The position numbers and the translations under genes were made by a program. The notes below the pieces were generated by a model that saw only the letters and a program-made list of their open reading frames with translations, had not been told where the DNA came from and searched no databases. Source: Bugulina stolonifera (taxonomy: Eukaryota > Bryozoa > Gymnolaemata > Cheilostomatida > Bugulidae). Taken from it: DNA of 64,000 nucleotides. The stretch covers positions 21,181,233 through 21,245,232 of the forward strand of contig OW285188.1 of the NCBI GenBank assembly GCA_935421135.1, written 5' to 3'. Below are positions 51,001 through 63,069 of this stretch, in pieces. How positions within the stretch are numbered: the first letter of the stretch is position 1; every line of letters begins with the position of its first letter.

Positions 51001-53181
51001 GACAATAGCACAACATAGAGTATACTAGAGTCAAACAGGTCACAACAAACTTGTAAGATTGAGTATTGAAACCATATGACAATAGCAAACAGAGAGCAAA
51101 ATGCTTCAATAGCTAGTGACAAAAACAGATATCCATGATTTGGACCATAATACTACAGTATAACATTATTACAAACCAAATAATTCACTTCCTCAGACTA
51201 TAAAGTGACTCACCAATCAGAGCCCCAAAGGCTAAGCCAGCATCACTACCACTTTTCATGCTGCCTATAGCCGCTATGGCAGAGAAGATATCAGGAGCTC
51301 CATTACCAAAGGCAAGCAATGTCACTCCGTATAAGTGGTGGTTAAGGAATATAACACACTGTACATGGCTGTTACACACACTGTTGTTACACGCTACACA
51401 AGTGGGTACTACATACAGATGTAAATGTACAAAACGTATAATAACATGCAGTTCAGACTGTAATTACTTAATTCTAACTATTACTGGTCACCATTCAACG
51501 TTACCTAGCTTGTTCTACTAGCCTGTAATACCGGTATGTCATTGCAGCTAATCATTACTACATGGTCAGTGGTAAATGCTTTGAGTAACACTGAGTCAAA
51601 AAGTTAAATAATGGCCACCCTAAACTGGTCAGGGTATAAATAACATTGACATATACAGTGTAGTATGACATTGTGTTCGCATGGTATGATATGGTATGGT
51701 ATTCTATTGAAAGGATATTGCTATGTTGTCACTCATTCTCAGAACTTTGGCCATCACAGTCAAAGAAGGGCAGAAACTACAACATAACATAAACAAGTTG
51801 TAAAACAAGCCTATAAAGATTATAGTATTCAAATGGATCTTATACAATCAACGATTCTATACAAGCAGTTCAATGGCAGATAGGTACATGTAGATACTAT
51901 GCATGCACATGCACAGGTATTACATGTAGTAATAAAAATGTACAGTATAAAGTATTGTTGGTACAGTTTGCTGATTATATAGATACTAACTACCATACCA
52001 CAATATTATTTAGTTGCTTATCAGTGACAACCGAGAGAGGAGATAACCCTGGACAGAGTCTATTTTAGATAAGATATCACCTGTATTTATATAATATACT
52101 ATGGTATCTATTAGGTGAACTTTGTCTATGTAGCATAAATATAAAGCTGAGCCAAATAGTAAAATTCCATTATGTAAATATTTTGAGCACACTACACTAC
52201 ATTGTATGCTTTACTATATAGTATATGATTGGATAAATGTGTGTGTAAATAAGTGGAATTTTATAATTATAGTAATTACTTACAAATCATCAGCAGTAAC
52301 TGCAAGAGCAAGGAATAGGAACAGCCACCATAGTATCTGCATAAAATGAAATACATGTAAAACCTACAGTCAGCTTTGTTTCATACTAAACACTTGTAAA
52401 TTTACATTAGTTGTTACAAGGTTCTTATATTGCACAATATTTCACCAACATCCTATAATGTTATAACTTTTCACCACCTCAAGTTCTGTAGACCAGCTTT
52501 TACCCTACCTATATAGAATACCTAGGCCTACATTCAAATGTTGACTTTGCTTTCATTTTATTAGAGAACTTGACATATGAGTTATGTGAAACCATGAATG
52601 ACCAGATTGAAATACTTACAAATATGACAATTCCTAACGGAACAGTGTTGGAGAAATCACAAAATACAGCTTGTATATAGTTGATGAAGCCTTCATCTAT
52701 TGCACAGCTATCAGCTTCTTTAGAGAACAAGCACTTATCAGTGGCATTGTGCACTTGCCGACACTACAAATATACCACAGACATCTGCAAAAAAGGCCTC
52801 TTACAGTGGCCCCTCTCTCACCAATGTGGACAAACCTGTACCACAGCACTTAACATACGACAGGAAATCAAGCAATATTTTCCTATTAAACTACGGCTAA
52901 AAGTTTCAACATTCTACACAATTATATTACACAGGAGAAGAATGTTTGAGCAGTAGATTTTTATGATCCCACACTAAAGCCAAAATAAGAATGAGCATGA
53001 CATTTCGCATTGTCAGCTGACCACTTGTAGCATGAACTGCTAAAACAACCTAAAGAGTGCTAAGGGGAGAGAATCAACTTACATCTGCATTAGTGTAGTT
53101 CATTGGGTCATCTGCGATTGCAAGTCCTGTCTGGCAGATGAATATACAAATCAGCAGAGCCTTCATAGAAATGGTAGTCAT
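42003..53181 (-). CDS. SLC8B1: SLC8B1/NCLX-type sodium/calcium (lithium) exchanger, 19 exons
   Basis: Cation/Ca2+ exchanger of the mitochondrial NCLX (SLC8B1) branch, which exports matrix Ca2+ in exchange for Na+. Exons on the minus strand: 53083-53181, 52620-52763, 52284-52336, 51719-51776, 51214-51328, 50830-50997, 50143-50274, 49826-49885, 48778-48807, 47333-47413, 46767-46805, 46206-46357, 44906-45044, 44355-44470, 44149-44226, 43585-43660, 43387-43467, 43171-43235 and 42003-42206; 1,890 nt, 629 aa. A hydrophobic N-terminal signal is followed by a CRQVHNATDKC cysteine region, alpha-1 repeat GNGAPDIFSA (near residue 126), a long hydrophilic loop with an HHxHHHHHH-type histidine run, and alpha-2 repeat GNSIGDFIADTALARKGYPR (near residue 509). 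The C-terminus ends with a hydrophobic helix and DVSQW. Human SLC8B1 is about 584 aa, so length fits. Introns 4 and 17 look U12-type. The acceptor of the 30-nt exon 9 is one of three overlapping AGs, chosen by phase. Confidence 0.9.
42225..42765. repeat. 45-bp AT-rich minisatellite in SLC8B1 intron 18
   Basis: About 12 copies of a unit containing CACACCATCACATAATAA and TTCTACTGTTATATATTA. Confidence 0.95.
43236..43386 (-). other. U12-type GT-AG intron (intron 17 of SLC8B1)
   Basis: The donor after exon 17 reads GTATCCTTTT, the U12 consensus, and not a U2-type GTRAGT. A TTCCTGAC branch-like motif at 43247-43254 lies about 11 nt from the AG acceptor. Splicing here joins FGGPLF to NLLLGVGIPF in frame (phase 1). 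The branch motif differs from TTCCTTAAC by one base, so this call is a little weaker than the AT-AC intron. Confidence 0.8.
45119..45190 (-). tRNA. tRNA-Asp (GTC)
   Basis: A complete 72-nt cloverleaf reads on the minus strand. The acceptor arms TCCGTGA and TCACGGA pair fully with discriminator G. The anticodon stem CCCGC/GCGGG encloses loop CTGTCAC (anticodon GTC). The B box GGTTCGATTCC and A box TAGTATAGTGG are intact. A run of seven T (45106-45112 on the forward strand as A) downstream serves as Pol III terminator. It lies in intron 12 of the SLC8B1 gene, same orientation as the host. There is no intron. Confidence 0.97.
46618..46704. repeat. 45-bp direct duplication in SLC8B1 intron 11
   Basis: Two copies of a unit with GTGATGGATAATCAATCAAT followed by ACATGTACATGCACATGTAC. 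Confidence 0.9.
47593..48094. mobile_element. MITE with about 59-bp terminal inverted repeats
   Basis: The ends begin GGCCACACTGACGC and mirror each other for about 59 bp with three or so mismatches, flanked by TA on both sides (47591-47592, 48095-48096). The length is 502 bp. A TA duplication points to a Tc1/mariner-like family, though a 3-bp TWA target is not excluded. It lies in intron 9 of SLC8B1. Confidence 0.85.
49297..49580. repeat. 19-bp minisatellite in SLC8B1 intron 8
   Basis: About 15 copies of TAGTCCACAGTCTACTAGC, nearly without variation, which suggests recent expansion. Confidence 0.97.
51329..51718 (-). other. U12-type AT-AC intron (intron 4 of SLC8B1)
   Basis: Exon 4 ends at GCA with no usable GT donor, but the next bases are ATATCCTTT, the U12 donor consensus. 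Exon 5 (GGAGTGACATTG) is preceded by AC rather than AG, and TTCCTTAAC, a perfect U12 branch-point consensus, lies at 51341-51349, about 12-13 nt upstream. Joining these ends restores IAGVTLLAFGNGAPD in frame at phase 0, matching the family's alpha-1 repeat. Confidence 0.92.
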
Positions 53182-54828
53182 TTTGAATATAGTAGATCTT
53201 CATATAAATTAGTAACCTTCAAATTCACATTTCTTCATTCTAAAAGTATTACCGGATTTTATTAGGTGATTAGTAGTGGAGTCAGGCTAACTTTGTCTAC
53301 ATAAAGATTATTTATTATAAAGTTCCTATCTTTTTATAAGATATGACTGAAGCTACAGTATACATAAGATGAAAGCAATAATGCTATTAAGAGCAAATAA
53401 CTCTGTGGGCAGCACACAGCAAGCATACCACATACTAGGAACCATATTCAGTTGCAGAATCAACCTGACGAGTTCTGAATTGTCTTCTAATATTCTAGAG
53501 CCTAGCCTTGTGAGCATGACCAAAAAGTTTAACTTCTTAGCCCTGTATGCTCAGGACCAACCTGTTCCAGGGCTGATATGAGTAAAACGGCGTTTATCCT
53601 ACTGAGCACGATACTATGAGTCCTTGGTTCTACATAGGAATCAGGTGAGGAGAGTCTTATTCAGTACTAAGTCATTATCTGTCAAGATGAGAAATCCTAT
53701 AGAACATAGCTATAATCAGAACATAGCTTGAGTTCATACAAAAATAGCCCCACCTATTTATTAGTAACATTTTGCATTAATATACTTAATTTTAATTAAA
53801 AAATTTACTAAAGTTTTCACTTTAAACTTTCGACTTTGAGTTTTGATGAAAGTTTTCATTTTGAATTTCATTTACATTACATGAATACATGTAATTGTAC
53901 AAATAAATCATATTTATCGACATCATTTTTAATTTTAGTGCTTGATAAAAAAAATCAATATTAGAATATAAAATAATCATATAATCTTACTCCTTGAGTT
54001 GATATAATCAAGGAGTAAGAGTTACTCCTCCCCTTGATATAATGAATAATCAATGCTATAAATGATTATTAATATAAATATTATAATATTAAGCATAACA
54101 GTAAACAACAACAATAAATTTTAAATTAGAATTAAAGATAATTATACTTTTTAATAATCACAATTGTGATCACGCTAACCTAAAATCTGTCAGAAAAATC
54201 ACTGCTGCAGAATGAGAATCGCCACACCCATCACGTGCGCAATGCAAGTAGAGAACTGAAAGTAAAGCAGCACTGCTGCACCCAGAAAACGAAAGCTGCA
54301 GCAGATGTATAAATTGAGTCATCCTGCTCATTGGGGTAAACAGTAAATATTTGACCATGCCTTGCCTTGCTCCTGTCTCAAAAATGACATCTTTGTACAC
54401 ATAGCCAGAGCCAATGGCTCTGCACATAGCATGTTGTATAGATTTGGGAAATTTTCGCTTCTCTCGGCGGAAATACCGCGTTCTATTTCATTCACTCGTA
54501 ATTCTGTTAGGGCGTAATTTTAAGGTCTCGAGCTTATCTTAGTTATAGAATTACAACTAATATATAAAAGGATATTCCGCGAAAAGTCTTGCAGGAAAGC
54601 GGGAGACAACACGCACAAAAACAGAGTGAGAATAAGAGAGGACAACTTCTAATGCAACCGTGTTTATTGCCCATGAATGCACATTATGAAAATAATATGA
54701 AGCACTGAATTAACCAGTCTCCCATTAGCCACACAGACGCTAACATTTCGATACTTTCCTGTATTTGTATACACTCTTTGTATTGATACATATGCTTATA
54801 ATTATACTTGGCTAAACTTGCCTATTAT
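53182..54828. other. Intergenic, upstream of SLC8B1
   Basis: No gene supported. A short hairpin (TTACTCCTTGAGTTGATATA with its complement) lies at 53,988-54,022. The SLC8B1 promoter should be near 53,200. Confidence 0.5.
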
Positions 54829-55766
54829 TGTTATACAGTGCAATCAAGTGAAACATTCATATATTAAGTATTATTCTATGTTGTAAGTCTATCATAAAAA
54901 AGGCCAACATTTTAGAATGTGCTGGCCAGTGGTCAAAGTCTAAGAAAAGAGGTGGGGGTCCCTAGAGTAGCAGACATAGTCGCTTAAGGGCACGAAGCAC
55001 ACCGGCCTGGAGGGTCCGGGAGGGATGCCTGAGCGCCCTCCCGAAAATTGGAAACTTAATCAAAATTAGACACCGAAATGGTGCAAAATCCAAGAACTTC
55101 AGGTTAAAATATGGTCCAAGATCTAAGGTAAAATATGGTCCAATTAGTATTATTATTATAATAGTAATCTGTAGGGGGACTACGAGTCTGAGGGACCCTC
55201 TGAAATTTATGGTGGAGGGACTGCGTCACCCCCACGACCCCCCCCCCCCCCCAACTGTGACCACTGATGCTGGCTTTTATATATTGAATGCTCCTCCTAA
55301 TTATAAGCATCTTTTATAATGGCCGACCCTTTTTGAGGTCGAGCCTCGACCTTTTGCTGCCAGATTCTTATGCAATTTTCTGGGCCGATACTATATCGTC
55401 CCTCCCGCTACTCTATCAGGCTTTTTACCGGAACTGGTCTTAGTATAAAAGCATGAGCATTTTACTGTACAAATCAGTTGATGACTAGACTCCAATAAAG
55501 TCACATCTCCCAAGCCCCAACTCAAACTTACAGAGTCTTCTCTTTGAGCGAGGTGGTTCCAGCTCTTGGTCCCATTGGACCACTAGTCCGAACTCACTCT
55601 AAACTCGACTGAACATACTCTTTCACACACTCTTTCTGAGCATAAGCTACTACATACTGTTCACTCTTTATGTGATGCTGGAAGCATAGTCTGATCGACC
55701 ACTCTCAGGCGCGTCCCACACTCGTGCCATCGGCACTCGTGGGACTTCATTGGCAGAAACATTACA
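54829..55766 (+). mobile_element. Solo LTR split by a hAT MITE
   Basis: It starts TGTTAT, ends CATTACA, and has TATAAAA at 55444-55450 and AATAAAG at 55494-55500. It shares AATCAGTTGATGA, GGCCGACC and the TTCACTCTTTATGTGATG block near its end with the 18-20 kb LTR. The MITE at 54,927-55,266 interrupts it. Confidence 0.62.
54927..55266. mobile_element. Non-autonomous hAT-type MITE (family 1, copy 2)
   Basis: Same family as the 6,614-6,961 copy: the ends, the GTGGGGGTC block, the CGAAGC-type GC-rich block and the right-hand C-tract are shared in the same order. Flanks gtgctggc and atgctggc match at 7 of 8 bases. It interrupts the LTR at 54,829-55,766. Confidence 0.85.
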
Positions 55767-56918
55767 TTAATATACATGTAATAAACACTGTAAAGTAAAG
55801 TTATCTTCTTCCTAAAGAAGAAGACAACTCTATGATATCATCTATGCCTACGCTATTATTGATTTCTGCTATATGGCGCAGAGGGCCAGAGCATAGCGTA
55901 GCATAGCACAGCACAGGCAAATATAGATATACAATCACAATAATATAGTGGAAGAAGGGTGATTTTAAATACAGATGCGACTACTGCAACAGTTTGTGCT
56001 AGGTGACCCTGATTACAATGCACACAGAAAGGTATTGTTATATTTTTACAATGTCCATCAGGACGTGCAGAAAAAATTTCAAAGAATTTCCATACTTTGA
56101 TTTTGTTAGTTAGTTTTATCTTGTAGGTCCAATTAGCCCAATTTAGCTACCCCTATTCCGTGTTATCTATCTCTATCGTGTTATCATACTAGTGTATCTC
56201 AGTATCCGGTCTGTGTTATCTATCTCTATCGTGTTATCATACTAGTGTATCTCAGTATCCGGTCTGTGTTATCTTTTAGTTCAACTAGTACTCTTCTCAG
56301 TTCAAATATTAATGCGTTGCAAAATTGGAAAAAGTTGGAACCAAACTTGGCATTGTAAAAGTACACTATTATCCATTTGGTACTCTGTAGAATGAAGAAT
56401 GTTATATTAAATAATATGCAGTGGGCTAACATGGCCAACTAAAACAAAGCTTGTAGGAGATGAATGGGATAAGAATCCATTTTCAAGAAAGCACAAAAAT
56501 ATAATGTTTAATATAAGTTTCCACACTCAAAATCTGTATGGTTTTGAAACAAATTTTTGTGTACTATAATCATTAACAATAACAATTAATTATGACAATA
56601 GTAAAAATAGTATAATCAAAGGAAAGGTTTAAATTAATGAAATGAAATGTTTAATTTTTGTCATTTCAATAAAGTGTTATCTCGTCAAACATTGAAAGCT
56701 GTGTTCATACATTTAGATGTGTACCGCCTGTCTGTCTGTATGTCTATTTTACACTTTGCAAGTTATTATATAGAAATTGAACATGCTATTCATCCTACTT
56801 ATATATTAGCTTAGGAAAGACTAGATAGTGGTTTCTGACTGTAATAATTTTGAAACTGCAGACCAAAAATATTATCCAAACTGTTAACTTCTACGTCAGC
56901 AGTGTGTGTTATATTAGC
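55767..56918. other. Intergenic, downstream of the ZU5-UPA-Death gene
   Basis: Only the 53-bp duplication stands out. The part next to 56,918 is presumably 3' UTR. Confidence 0.5.
56160..56270. repeat. 53-bp direct duplication
   Basis: Two perfect tandem copies of a unit containing TATCTCTATCGTGTTATCAT and CTCAGTATCCGGTCTG. Confidence 0.92.
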
Positions 56919-59900
56919 CTAGAATGCAAACTGTTTAACCGGTACAACATTTCCAGTATGGAAGTCACGCAAATCTTCAGGTTCATCATCAGCATGTAAA
57001 CTAGCAAAACAAGATGGAGTCAGTTCTGCGTTTCTATGATGTCTCTCCATCATAATAGCAACGATATCCTGCCGACCCATACTTCGTAGTGCATTGGTTA
57101 ATTCCTCGACGGCACCATCACCTTTGACCCTGGTGCCCCTTTTCCATCTAAGTAGGATTCTACACAAAGATAAAGCAGTTCTCAGTGTTACGTACAGACA
57201 AGTGTAATCGATGCCCTCAGAACTTAGTTCAAACCCCACCCTTTCCCTGCAAACCAAGTTCTGAAAGTTCTCAAGCTAAATCTCCAAAACTCATATCATA
57301 TTTATGTTATGTACTCAATAGGAAGTTAATAGTCTATGTTAAATTAGTAAAATGATAAAATATAATGGCAAACTATTTTTTGGTCTTAAACATATGGTTA
57401 GCAGTGAGCCATTTTTACCTGTATGTTACATCCGCAAGGCTAAGTCCATTACTAAGGGCATCAAAGCCAATACCAGTAATAGTGCTGTCAGGCATATCAA
57501 GATACACAGCAAGTGTCAAACCTTCGTCTATCAAACGTGATAACGTCTGCAAAGATCGGCCAGACAGAACTCGAGGCTCACGGTAAACTGTAAAAAATAT
57601 TATTACAATAGAACCTGCTGGAAACATTATGCTTCTAGAATATTTCATTTGATGGCCACATTTCTGCCAACAAACTTTTGGTACAGTTAATTTGATTTTT
57701 CTACAAAACTGTTAGTATAAGAGTTCATTTCTACAAATTTCACACTTTCAGTACAGTGGAGATAAGATAAACTTTGAGGTATTTCTGGAAGAATTTTAAA
57801 CTAAATATTCATACCAACGATTTTTCAGTAAATCATTCTATAGTTCTATAACAGAAGACATACTCATTTGCTTGGGTCTACTAGGAGCAGAGAGGCGTAG
57901 TACTGTATCTGCCTGCTCCTTGATTCTATCTGCAGTAATCTTGGCTGCTTCTTTGGGAGTGAGCATCTCCTTGGTGACCACACTTTCTGGTGAGAGTTCT
58001 TCCTCCTTTACTGGTTCTTCTACTTCTGGCTCAGGTTCTGGTTCTACCCAGAAATAGTCAGCCACCTTCAAGTATACACAGTACATACATGTAAGTATAC
58101 ACAGTACATACATGTAAGCATACACAGTACATACAAATGTAAGTATACACAGTACATACAAATGTAAGTGTGGTCGATTCATATTATTTACATCAATATT
58201 TCATACTCCTATTATAACAGAAATCTTGTCCAAGTAATTTTTATCTGTGACATATTTGCACCAAATCCTTTCATACTATCAGAAGTTGCCCTCTCTTTGC
58301 AGAGGAAAGACAACTTTCTAAATATAATATTGCTAGTACACGGTAATACATGTGCATGTAATATCAGCAGTAAGCCTTGGTGCATACATGCAGTATGAGC
58401 ACATGCTATACGTTTCAATACACAATAAAAATCTCACCCACCTGTTCCGATGTAATAGTGAAAGCACACTCTCTCATCACAGTCTTGGTGACCAGGCCAT
58501 CTGAAGCACTTCTATTTTCTATATAATACTTTATCACAGTTTCAATATCCCCTTCTATGTCGGCCTCCTTGGGCTCTATCTCAAATGTCATAAAGTTATC
58601 TTGGTGATTCTCCAGGAAGAATGGTTGCAAAGGAGTTTCCTCTACTACCTGTGAAAAGAAAATGTTCAACATAACTTGAAACGGAATCAATGGTAAAACA
58701 CAATGTTGCTAGACTTATCGCACACATAGCATGTCTCACAAGTATATAGTTACTGTTACAGCAGATATTGGAAAAACGGCCACTACTGTAACCAGATCCT
58801 TGCACCATAAAACCGAATACTAACTGACTATCTATTTCTGTACTCAGTAATGTTAGTACAATCAGGCAAATTCGTAATAAGCTTCTGCAGGTTAGATAGT
58901 ATGTACAATAATACACACATGCAATCATAACTAGTAGGTATAAAGTAGTTATCTCTCCACTTTCACTTGCTATAAAGGGAAGATAACTGCGAAATAAAAA
59001 TAACAGCACAGCATAGAGGTTTATGCCGTAAAACATTTCTGCTATAGAATAGTCATATCTAAAGCATATTAGTTGACACAGGTAAATATTCCCCTCTTAC
59101 ATTCTATATATCCACAAACCTGCACATTTCCAAATAGTTCTACTAGTCCGCAGTCGGTGCCATCGTCTAACTCCAAGTAGTCATATTCCTTCTTCAATGA
59201 CTTAGCTCGAGACATCTTTCGTGATGCAGACTTGGTGGTCTGGTTGTTATTTACATCATCATCAGCATCGTATATGTTGATAAACAGGTCGGTTCCACTG
59301 TTTGTATTGGACTTGCTTCCTCCAAGGTCTTTGGCAAACTCTTCCTCCGAGGCTGTTAATGTCTACAAGTTGAAATAGAGAAATTTCATTACTTCCTCAC
59401 AACGCTTTAGTAATAACTCGGGCCGCAAACAGCAATAATTTGCAGCACCAATGAAGAGTTACAAGTAAGGCGTAGCTTACTTACCACAGCATTTTCTGGT
59501 TGAGGTGTCTGGAATAGTACGGGTACTGCGTACTCTGGTTTGCCATCCAGATCTGTGCTAATGTTCTCTGGTTGACTGATGCACACCAATCCATCGTTTT
59601 CTCTTCTTTGAATAACAGTGGCTACGTGACTAGGTTTGACTAATTCCACCCAGATGTTCCAGGATTTCTTGAGCAACTTTTTAAATATCAGTATCTCTCG
59701 TCTACACTTTGTCATTTTTGTTTCAAGAACTGGAAGAGCATTTTTCATTCTAAGTTTTCTTTTAGGGTGTGCTTTAAGTATGATGAACCTGCAAGGCAAC
59801 CATTATAAGTAGTGTGACAATATAGCCATAGCAGCATAGTACACAACTGGCAACTTTGTGGGAGTTGTGTTACATCTGTAATATTAAACTAATTATATGC

Positions 59901-62900
59901 AGTTGATTGTTATAATATTACACAGTAAGATAGTAAATTTGCAATTGAGTACTCCATAAAATATAAGTTTCCACACAAATAATATTCTGTGAGGGCCTAA
60001 AGTTATACATGAACATGAAACAATAGGAAGCTACATAGTATAGAATACTGTATGCTTGGCTGAAAATATTTTCAATTCACCAGACGATATTTACAGCGAC
60101 AAGGTGCTATTCACATCACACAATATGTGCACCAGCACAGAAATGCAATAATAATATTTATACAATATGATAGAACATAATTTCTCAACTCCAAATTTGC
60201 AACGAAAAAGCTGTAGAATTATTATTATAAATATTCATGCATAGTGTAGAAAAGCGAGTGATAGGCCTATCATTAAACCATAATAAAATATCGTAAAGAA
60301 AAATATACCTTCCCAAAGATTTAGTGTCAAACTGAACACTAAAAATATTCTTTCGTCTTTTGCTTACGCCTTCACTAATGACAGAAAATGGAACGCAATG
60401 TAAACATTAGTTACTATAAAATATTAGCTTGAACTGGGTGTCTGACAGCCTATTCACAAATAATAAGGTACCAGTCAAGACAATTGGTACAAAGGCTGAC
60501 GTTTCTTTAACTCCATGAGATACATTGCAGAAAAATAATTCCAACTGATATCAGGAGTTGTCTACCACCACTATTCCTATGTGAGTGGGATTGGAACAAA
60601 GTTTAGATAACTACGATAGTCGATTAATATCTCACCTTCCTAGTGACTTCGTATCAAACGACACTGTGGTTCTCGTTATTTTCATGTTACTCTCCACAAC
60701 AGACCATTGGCCAGTTTCTAAGTCTTTCCTCATTATAATAATCTCCTCTCTATAAAGACAGTACGAGGTTTATGGGTGGTGAGACGTATTTGGTCCTATA
60801 TATCAGTTAAGAGTGTACCAGAAGATATACATCTACCATATTGTATACACTACATTCATATACCATGGTAATCGCTATTTATTATGTGTGTGGGAAACAT
60901 AAATTTATAGCCAATCATACAGAACAAAATCGATCAGATTGTACTGTTTTAAATAATTACATGACTAAATATTCATTGGCGCTGTGTCATCCAGTGGGCA
61001 AGTCCTGAAGTAACTAAATACGTTGCAGATAAATATTTTCTTAGCTATGGAATCACTAGAAACTACTGTGCACTTCTAGAAGCTTATCTCTAAGATATTT
61101 GTCCTCATGAAACATAAATATTTAAATGTCCCACAACTGGTTATAGTTTATACCTGTGATCCTCGTTGAAGTCGTCGATGCCTGTCGGAATCTTCACTGA
61201 CACCGATCTCCTGAAGGTGGAGACATCAGACATGATGTCAAAGTAGTCTGTGGCCAGCTCAAAGTCGGTAAGGTCAGGATGAGTGAATTTAAAATCCTCT
61301 TTCACAATCGCCGCTTTCTCCATGTTGAAAGGCAAAATCTGGTATTATAAGCAGAGAGGTCAAATTAGAGCAGCCATTTGCTATTGTCGCTGAAAAAACT
61401 TAATTTGCTATGAAAACAGGATAACTACCCCAAATTAAAATTCTGTAACACATGACATAGTTGAAATATTTACATTATAATATTATATGATAAGGAATAT
61501 ATTACTTGAAAGTACAGCATGTATTATAATATACAGTGTAATATAAAATAGTGTAATACTCATAATTATATGCCTGCTATAGTTCCCAATGTATTCATAG
61601 CTCAAACTATAATATACTTTCATGAGTCACACTTTACATTTAGTAGGCGAACAATTTCTGCGCAAGTGTACATGTGCATGTATATCCTCTTAGTAGAATA
61701 TAAACATTTTTTCAATTACATGGAATATAATTTATATCATGCTATTAGCTGTGTAAAACAATCATTTTTGAATGCACTAAAACAACCAGTCATTATAGCA
61801 TAGAGTGTCACTAGAGCATCGATTCTAATATTTGGGACCTAAAGACTACATTCTTATTTTGATAAAAAATTACATCATCTATCGAAGGATAGATTTTCCT
61901 TTGAGAAAAAATTACTCCTCTATAATGAGCTTCATATACGAAAGAATTGGTCGTGCAGGACGAGTTGGGCGTACAGCACGTACAATGTCCATGTATAATG
62001 TATATTGATTTCTGTAAGGTCACTTCTTTGCTTATGACGCATGACACAAGTAACAGATCAATGAGTGTAATGTTACTATTAAGTTTAATATTTAAGATTA
62101 ATAATGGCCAAGTGTTCAGAACCATCCATTAAATATAATAACAATTCTATTTGTTATTGGCTGAGCTAAGAGATGTTTGGCAGCAAACAGCACGACCTAA
62201 TATTGATACAGAATAGAAAATTATAACCTACAAAATGGTTTGGCAAGGAAACGCAGGTAAAATTACCCAATTTATCATGATCAACCTGCATCACGGATTA
62301 TTAATAATAAATGAATATACTATTGTGATTTTGTATTTCTATTCATAATATTCTAATATAGTAAACAATATTGAATCGATAAGGAAACCTTATACGCTGT
62401 TAGCTATTGTTTGAGCTCAAAGAACATCTCATTAATTCATTAAACAATGGTTACTTTCTATTCAATGTATAATTTTATCTCCAATAAGAAATGTTTACCT
62501 TAGTTACAAAATGTTTATTAGTGCATGTTGTTGTTTATTTTCATATTTTAGAAGCCCTATGTTACAAATTCATGGGAGTGCTAAATTTGTTCATTATCTT
62601 TAAATACTCCTCACTGTAATTCTCTAGAATTGACTGTAAAGATTATTGTTGGGTGTACACAGATACAATACCCACAATCACCATCTACATGTACATGTAC
62701 ATGATGTATATAACATTGCAATTTCAGAAATTATTGAACCCATAACCAATTCATTCCAAGTTCTTATAAGTTAGGTAAAACTGATAACATGGCTAATTAA
62801 ACAGCACTTAGTTGGCAATCTCCACTCAATAATTAAATAACCATCCCGTGACTCGAATTTTGTTTGATATTTACCCGTATTTCTATGTTTGTGTCGTGAT

Positions 62901-63069
62901 CTACACACTTCTTTGGGAATCTTAGAGAGATGTATCTGTTGATTCTAGCGTTGTAGAGGAGACCCTGATCTGTGACAGTTAATCGTTCTACACGAGGCTG
63001 CACTGTGGCTACAAACGTACCGAGTGTCTCGGCTGTAAACTCTATTACTGGGTACATCGGGTCTTCTCC
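56919..63069 (-). CDS. ZU5-UPA-Death domain protein (3' part; 5' end not found)
   Basis: Exons on the minus strand: 62875-63069, 61154-61338, 60636-60749, (optional 60309-60374), 59485-59788, 59120-59362, 58442-58648, 57864-58065, 57419-57587 and 56919-57159; about 619 aa without the optional exon. The first two exons give a ZU5-like beta-rich region (ISLRFPKKCVDHDTNIEIR, then FRRSVSVKIPTG); the next ones resemble a UPA region (FDTKSLGRFIILKA, IWVELVKPSHVATVIQRR). Then come an acidic linker, a proline/glutamate-rich stretch (EPEPEPEVEEP) and a C-terminal Death domain (LAVYLDMPDSTITGIGFDAL ... ILLRWKRG ... LRSMGRQDIVAIMM). This order recalls the C-terminal half of ankyrins and PIDD/UNC5-like adaptors that signal through Death-domain partners. 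Which one is unclear, because no ankyrin repeats or membrane segment lie in the window. The last exon can also start at 57246, adding 29 in-frame residues; the shorter form keeps the Death domain uninterrupted, so I prefer it. Confidence 0.75.
58070..58166. repeat. 23-bp tandem repeat in ZU5-UPA-Death gene intron
   Basis: Four copies of a unit containing GTATACACAGTACATACA, just upstream of the acceptor of the 57864-58065 exon. Confidence 0.9.
60309..60374 (-). other. Optional or alternative 66-nt exon repeating the FDTKSLGR block
   Basis: Between the 60636-60749 exon and the 59485-59788 exon lies a second open segment with good splice sites and the same phases (2 to 2). It ends SVQFDTKSLGR, almost the same as the VSFDTKSLGR end of the upstream exon. 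It can be included or swapped without changing frame. This points to a duplicated exon used alternatively. Confidence 0.6.

Noticed and set aside
54170..54427. 85-codon open frame on the minus strand
   Set aside because: No splice partners, no recognisable residues and intergenic base composition.
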